Source: Clostridium thailandense (GTDB lineage: Bacteria; Bacillota; Clostridia; Clostridiales; Clostridiaceae). From it: 37,882 nt of DNA. Below, piece by piece: positions 33,650-37,882 of this stretch (within the stretch, counting starts at the first letter, position 1; the number at the start of each line of letters is the position of its first letter). Made by a program: the position numbers and the translations under genes. The notes under the pieces are model-generated. The model saw only the letters and a list, made by a program, of their open reading frames with translations, was not told the origin of the DNA and searched no databases. The stretch is from the NCBI RefSeq assembly GCF_019207025.1, contig NZ_JAEEGC010000046.1, positions 1-37,882 of the forward strand, read 5' to 3'.

Positions 33650-35206
33650 CTAAGAAAAATTGATTTTATCAGTAAATTCAAGTATTTTAAATGAAAGACT
33701 AAGATGGAAAATTAAATCTCTGTCGTCCAAATCCACATCTATAATTTCTTTAATCTTTGATATTCTATAACTCATAGTATTGCGATGAATATGCAGTGAA
33801 TCTGCTGACTCTACCTTATTTCTATCTCTTGAGATATATATGTAAAGGCTTTCAAGATAAGTAGTGTTATTTTGCTTATCGTATTCCATAAGTGTAAGTA
33901 AAGATGGATGACAAAAAGTTTTTAACTCTTCTGCAGAGTGATTTTCCATCATGTGATATACCGTGTAATTATCGTAGATAAAAAGAGTTTTTTTTGAATG
34001 CATTCGAACACCTAAATTGACTGCTTTTAATGATTGTACAAAATGCTTTTGCAGTTCTACTAATTTGGTAAAACAGCGGCTTAGACCACCAAAAAGTTTG
34101 TTGTCATATAGAAATTTCTTTAAAGTTTTAAAATCTTCTTCCAATAGTAGATTTTTTCTTCTGCGGCTTATTAGCATAACAATGTAATTTTTATAGATGA
34201 TAGACTTACTACCACTAATTATGTATTCTAAGTAGTCTTTTATTTGAATAATAGGTGTATTTTCTTCATTAAAATGACTTAGAGTTATCGTTAATACGTA
34301 AAGGTTTTCCTTTAAATTCAAATCTAAGTATTTTACTCTTTCTTCGATTACTTCGTTATCTTTTATATTTCCATCCAATAAATCTTCAATAAAGCATTCA
34401 TATATTAGTATTTTTGTGTTCTGAAAAAATTTAACTTTCTGCATTTCAGAAGAAATAACCTTGCATAAAAGGTTAGTAATTTCAAAATCCATTTTTTTAA
34501 AAGACCTTTGGGATTCAAAAATGACAATGTGAGCAAAAATTTTGTTACTAAGTATAATATTAGCTACCATAGTTGATGATTTACCATATTTTTCAGTTAC
34601 AAAGCTTCTTGCAATTGGAGAACGGCTGCTATATACTTGCTCTACATATTTTATGGCTTTAACAGTGGCAACGCATTCGTAAGGCATGTAGCCTTTTATG
34701 ACAGTAGCTTTCCAGAGTGGGTCATTAAATTCAATATTTTTCTTATATTCCAATAGTTTAAAGCTAGTGTCAATTATTAGGATTGGATTATTAAGAAAAT
34801 TGTATCCAATGTCGATAATCTGATCTAATCCTTTGTTATTTATAAGCGAGTCCATCAATGATGAGGACCATTGATGAAATTCTGTTAGCATATCCTGTAT
34901 CTCGTTAAAAATTATAGATAAATCACAGTGATTATCTATAATTATTAAATTGAATGGACAACTCTCTTTATAGGAATCTGGAATAGGGCTGTCCTTAATA
35001 CACAATAAGTTAATGGAATAACTATAATTTAAGCTTTTAGATAGAAATGAAGTTTTTCCGATATATAAAACATAAGGTTCAAAGGATTGTTGACTTTTAA
35101 AAAGTAATTTTGCAGATTTAATAGGAACGTCTTCTCCGCTATATAAGTGCAATTTAGGAGTATAATGTTCTAACTTTTCTATAAGTATGTTTAATTTCAT
35201 ATCCAT
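33650..35206 (-). CDS. PucR/CdaR-family transcriptional regulator
   Basis: A 518-residue regulator divergent from the methyl-transfer genes. The C-terminal 60 residues hold the PucR-type helix-turn-helix (SADSLHIHRNTMSYRISKIK, then EIIDVDLDDRD). The middle (about 280-420) fits the GGDEF-like CdaR domain, and residues 120-270 a GAF-like sensor region (ILIIDTSFKLLEYKK; KSSTMVANIILSNKIFAHIV). PucR-type regulators often switch on catabolic operons next to them, so it probably senses the methylated substrate and activates the corrinoid genes. The start is ATG 35206, or 35200, behind AAGGTGATAACT. An ATG at 35245 falls in the presumed promoter. Confidence 0.85.
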   Translation of the reverse strand: MDMKLNILIEKLEHYTPKLHLYSGEDVPIKSAKLLFKSQQSFEPYVLYIGKTSFLSKSLNYSYSINLLCIKDSPIPDSYKESCPFNLIIIDNHCDLSIIFNEIQDMLTEFHQWSSSLMDSLINNKGLDQIIDIGYNFLNNPILIIDTSFKLLEYKKNIEFNDPLWKATVIKGYMPYECVATVKAIKYVEQVYSSRSPIARSFVTEKYGKSSTMVANIILSNKIFAHIVIFESQRSFKKMDFEITNLLCKVISSEMQKVKFFQNTKILIYECFIEDLLDGNIKDNEVIEERVKYLDLNLKENLYVLTITLSHFNEENTPIIQIKDYLEYIISGSKSIIYKNYIVMLISRRRKNLLLEEDFKTLKKFLYDNKLFGGLSRCFTKLVELQKHFVQSLKAVNLGVRMHSKKTLFIYDNYTVYHMMENHSAEELKTFCHPSLLTLMEYDKQNNTTYLESLYIYISRDRNKVESADSLHIHRNTMSYRISKIKEIIDVDLDDRDLIFHLSLSFKILEFTDKINFS

Positions 35207-35391
35207 AGTTATCACCTTGTATTGATTATACTCTATAAGTTGCAATTATGCATCTCGTAATTCTATAAAATTATAGTGCACTAAGCATAAAAATATATAT
35301 AGAATTTTCTGACTTCGCGAACAATGACATGTAGATGGAGAATTGGTATGATTTAGACATATCAAGAATATTTTAAGGGGAGGATGTTATC

Positions 35392-36018
35392 ATGAGTAAA
35401 AAGCTAATAGAAGCTATGGCTGATCTCGACGAAGACGTTGTACTAGAAGAGGTAAAAGCACTAAAGGATCAAGGGGTAAGTCCGTTAGAGATTATAGAAA
35501 GTTTGCAAGAAGGTATGGGGATTGTAGGAAAGAGATTTGAAGAAAAAGAATATTTCTTATCAGAACTTATTATGTCAGCAGAAGTATTCAATGAAGCTTC
35601 ACAATTGCTTGGAGGAGTGGGACAAGCTGGAGAAGCTAAAAATGGAGTTTTCGTTTTAGGAACAATTTATGATGATATACATGATATAGGAAAAAATATT
35701 GTAACAACAGTAATGAGAAGCAATGGTTTTGAAGTTATAGATTTAGGTGTTGATGTACCTACAGCAAAATTTATTGAGGCTATAAAAAAACACAAGCCTA
35801 AAGTAGTTGGAATATCATGCCTTTTAACTACATGTTTTGATAATGTAAAAGAATGTATACAAGCAATAGAAGATGAAGGACTTAGGAATGATGTAAAGGT
35901 TTTAATAGGTGGAGGCCCTGTTGATGAAGCCACTGGCAAGTATGTAAAGGCTGATGTTATAGCTAAAAATGCACAGAACACTGTAGATTATTGCAGACAA
36001 TTTGTGGGGGTGAACTAA
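35392..36018 (+). CDS. Corrinoid (B12-binding) protein for methyl transfer
   Basis: A 208-residue MtaC/MtgC/OdmA-like methyl carrier. Residues 1-80 are the four-helix cap (EEKEYFLSELIMSAEVF). Residues 85-208 are the Rossmann cobalamin domain with DIHDIG at 95-100, in which H97 is the lower cobalt ligand, plus VVGISCLLTTCFDN and LIGGGPV, which line the cofactor. It carries a methyl group from a substrate-specific methyltransferase (MT-I) to a tetrahydrofolate-linked one (MT-II). The MT-I-like gene starts 1 bp after this one stops. The start follows GGGGAGGATGTTATC. Cofactor binding is firm by motif; the methyl donor is not known. Confidence 0.92.
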   Translation: MSKKLIEAMADLDEDVVLEEVKALKDQGVSPLEIIESLQEGMGIVGKRFEEKEYFLSELIMSAEVFNEASQLLGGVGQAGEAKNGVFVLGTIYDDIHDIGKNIVTTVMRSNGFEVIDLGVDVPTAKFIEAIKKHKPKVVGISCLLTTCFDNVKECIQAIEDEGLRNDVKVLIGGGPVDEATGKYVKADVIAKNAQNTVDYCRQFVGVN

Positions 36019-36019
36019 A

Positions 36020-37123
36020 ATGGAAAACTTACAAACTTTATATAATGAGAGGCTAACTAGGATTAAAGATACTATAGCATTAAAAAAGACTGATAGAGTG
36101 CCCGTATGTATCCTAAACGATATGTTTGCACCTAAGCATATGAACGTAAAAATGAGTGATTATGTTTCAGATCCAGTTCTTTCAAATAAAACTATATTAG
36201 ATTCAGCTATTGAGTTAGGAACAGATGCAATTCAGTTTGCTAGCTTTGATCCAAAGCTTTTAAGTTTATTATGGCTGTCAAAAGTAAAGCTTCCAGGAGT
36301 TGATCTGCCGGAGAATAATTTGTGGCAGGTTGAAGAAGAAGAATTAATGACAGTAGAGGATTATGATATTATTATTAATAAAGGCTGGAATTATTTTTTC
36401 TTTGATTTTTTAGAAAATAAACTAGATAACCTACTAGATAAAGTTACTCCAGCATTAAGTTATGCACCACAGGGAAGACAAAATGTTATTGATGCAGGAA
36501 TAGTGCCATTATCAGGAGACTTCGTTACTTCTCCTATAGAAATGATATGTGGTGCTCGTTCCATGAGAAAGTTTATGAAGGATATGTATAAAATACCTGA
36601 TAAAGTTCAGGCAGCCTTTGATGTTGCAATGATTGATATTATAGAAAACACAAAAAAGGCTTTTGAAACTAAACCACTAGGCGCATGGGTTGGAGGTTGG
36701 CGTGCAGCTAGTGAGTTCCTAAACCCTAAGCTGTGGGAGAGATTTGTTTGGCCATATATTAAGAAGTTAACAGAAGTAACAATTGAGGCAGGGGTTATAC
36801 CTATATTTCATATGGACTCTAATTGGGAACGAGATCTTTCTTATTTTAGAGAATTACCTAAAGGAAAATGTATTTTTTACCCTGATGGTAGTACAAATAT
36901 TTATAAAATAAAAGAAGCTTTGGGTGACCATATGTGCATAAATGGAGATGTACCAGCATCACTTTTAACACTTGGAAGCGAAGAAGAAGTGTATAATTAT
37001 AGTGTAAAACTTATAAAAGAAATAGGCTCAGAAGGTTTTATGCTTGGTCAAGGCTGCGACATACCTTTTAATGCCAAAGTTGAAAATGTAAAAGCTATGA
37101 TTTCTGCGGCTACTGGTAAATAG
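36020..37123 (+). CDS. UroD-fold methyltransferase (MT-I-like, O-/N-demethylase type)
   Basis: A 367-residue protein of the uroporphyrinogen decarboxylase-like family, which includes MtaA, MtbA, CmuA and the methyltransferases of aryl-ether O-demethylases (OdmB type). H264 (FHMDSNWERD) and C346 (LGQGCDIPF) occur where zinc ligands of the methyltransferase branch sit, and KVENVKAM near the end is typical. The true UroD N-terminal substrate arginines are not evident, and heme genes are absent. Pairing with a corrinoid protein 1 bp upstream makes it the substrate methyltransferase. Possible donors are methoxylated aromatics or methylated amines. A strong terminator follows at 37214. Confidence 0.85.
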   Translation: MENLQTLYNERLTRIKDTIALKKTDRVPVCILNDMFAPKHMNVKMSDYVSDPVLSNKTILDSAIELGTDAIQFASFDPKLLSLLWLSKVKLPGVDLPENNLWQVEEEELMTVEDYDIIINKGWNYFFFDFLENKLDNLLDKVTPALSYAPQGRQNVIDAGIVPLSGDFVTSPIEMICGARSMRKFMKDMYKIPDKVQAAFDVAMIDIIENTKKAFETKPLGAWVGGWRAASEFLNPKLWERFVWPYIKKLTEVTIEAGVIPIFHMDSNWERDLSYFRELPKGKCIFYPDGSTNIYKIKEALGDHMCINGDVPASLLTLGSEEEVYNYSVKLIKEIGSEGFMLGQGCDIPFNAKVENVKAMISAATGK

Positions 37124-37213
37124 ATAAAAACAAGTTCAGGAAACTTTGTTTCGCAAGTACCCTATTGGCATATGATAATAATTAGAGTTAAATCCCAAAT
37201 AACTGAGTCAAGT

Positions 37214-37256
37214 AGTATCAAGTGAGTCTAGCAGGTTCTCACTTGATACTTTTATT
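37214..37256 (+). terminator. Intrinsic terminator after the methyltransferase gene
   Basis: AGTATCAAGTGAG (37214-37226) and CTCACTTGATACT (37238-37250) form a perfect 13-bp stem followed by TTTATTTATT. It separates the corrinoid/MT-I pair from the next gene. Confidence 0.9.
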
Positions 37257-37854
37257 TATTGCGAAAGAATTAGCAATATTAATCTTTTAGGCCTCGCAAG
37301 TACCTAGGGACAATGTTATTAACTTAAGAACGCACTTCTATTTCATGAGAACCTCTAATTCATACATCTTGTATAAATTATTGTTAAAAAAATGCGCATT
37401 ATGTAAATAGAATTACAAATTTACATTTGTTATAATATGATTATATCAAATGGTTGATGAATTGCAACGCTTTCTGCTGGTTCTTCTGTTACTTATACGA
37501 TAATAAGAAATATATAAATTTAGTCAGGAGAATTAGAGATTATGGCATATACTTTCAATTGATGTAGCAGATACATATCCTAACTAGGTTCAATTAAGGG
37601 TTACACTTCCCTAATGTAAATGTTTAACACAATTTTTTTAGGTGTAGGATGATGAGCATATCATATGCAAAATATTGTAAAAGCACCCAGTCTGATTTTT
37701 TTCAATATCACTGCGTTATTTTTATCAACTATGTGTACAATAGGTGGTATGGGGATGAAAAGCATAAGATACAAATCAAAGAAATTTAAAGTGTTGTAGT
37801 ACTAATTGATATGATTGTAACTTAAAGTAAATGTTTAAAGAAGGAGTGTATATT
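37257..37854 (+). other. 600-bp spacer with little coding potential
   Basis: No long frame is present. It contains TCGCAAGTACC at 37294-37304, repeating one at 37151-37161. A good ribosome binding site (CAGGAGAATTAG, about 37526) is followed by an ATG at 37542 with only six codons. A 44-codon frame at 37665-37799 starts MQNIVKAPSLIFFNITALFL and looks membrane-like. It could be a small protein or the first helix of a lost amino-acid permease. Its ribosome site is weak. Confidence 0.3.
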
Positions 37855-37882
37855 ATGATAGTAATTGGTGAAAAAATTAATG
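37855..37882 (+). CDS. Start of probable methyltetrahydrofolate:corrinoid methyltransferase (partial)
   Basis: Only nine codons are inside the window, reading MIVIGEKIN. This is the usual N-terminus of pterin-binding (AcsE/MtgA/OdmD-type) MT-II enzymes, which move methyl from the corrinoid protein to tetrahydrofolate. AAGAAGGAGTG lies about 8 nt upstream. The neighbouring MT-I and corrinoid protein make this reading likely. The gene is cut off by the end of the window, not broken. Confidence 0.6.

Noticed and set aside
35222..35391. Sigma-54 type promoter for the corrinoid genes
   Set aside because: No convincing GG-N10-GC spaced pair was found, and the nearby regulator is of PucR type rather than an AAA+ activator.
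37151..37304. TCGCAAGTACC direct repeats as an attachment site
   Set aside because: Just 11 bp, 143 bp apart, with no integrase or tRNA nearby.
37526..37560. Gene start at ATG 37542 behind a good ribosome binding site
   Set aside because: The frame stops after six codons; a leader peptide or remnant cannot be told from chance.

Overview
The window is AT-rich, with A/T-biased codons, strong AGGAGG-type ribosome binding sites and compact intrinsic terminators. Its gene families (cell-wall-binding type 2 repeats, A-type flavodiiron protein, YaaA, corrinoid-dependent methyltransferases, Tyr-rich cupin, many c-di-GMP proteins) point to an anaerobic, spore-forming Firmicute of Clostridium sensu stricto type. 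No rRNA, tRNA, CRISPR array, prophage or transposase gene is visible. The species cannot be fixed from the sequence alone.

Layout. 1-2.8 kb: a PilZ protein (TTG start) converging on a guanine-deaminase-like enzyme and a BesA-like esterase, then a small CGGC-domain protein. 3.0-7.35 kb: an ECF-like sigma factor with its membrane-anchored DUF4367-type partner, a long palindromic repeat, and a secreted protein with three cell-wall-binding repeats plus a C39-like cysteine peptidase domain. 7.36-7.85 kb: a candidate structured RNA with its own promoter, pseudoknot and terminator, followed by a methyltransferase gene remnant. 7.9-11.1 kb: a membrane diguanylate cyclase and a PLP-dependent decarboxylase. 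11.2-15.2 kb (minus strand): a GGDEF-EAL protein, then an intact tandem glycine riboswitch whose only downstream gene is an unrecognised 186-residue protein. 15.5-18.5 kb: unknown and small proteins and a HAD hydrolase lacking a normal start codon. 18.5-19.85 kb: a decayed block with broken lysR and MFS transporter genes. 19.86-23.9 kb: B3/4-domain protein, MocR regulator, PhzF-like enzyme and a cupin with a possible sporulation promoter. 24.0-26.0 kb: flavodiiron protein and YaaA. 26.2-33.5 kb: a probable drug-response module of rifampin-phosphotransferase-like enzyme, heterodimeric ABC exporter and MarR. 33.6-37.9 kb: PucR-type regulator, corrinoid protein, UroD-fold methyltransferase, and the first codons of a probable methyltetrahydrofolate methyltransferase.

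Three themes stand out. First, a family of palindromic repeats (about eight full, half or arm-only copies) is scattered between the genes from 4.5 to 29.2 kb, often next to decayed or rearranged spots. Second, the MarR gene and the promoter 6.7 kb upstream share a TAAGGTRCCTTR palindrome, so the phosphotransferase, exporter and regulator look like one regulon. Third, cyclic-di-GMP is made, degraded and sensed by three separate genes in the first 15 kb. The last genes form the usual core of a corrinoid methyl-transfer pathway (regulator, MT-I, corrinoid protein, MT-II), whose methyl donor cannot be read from the sequence.
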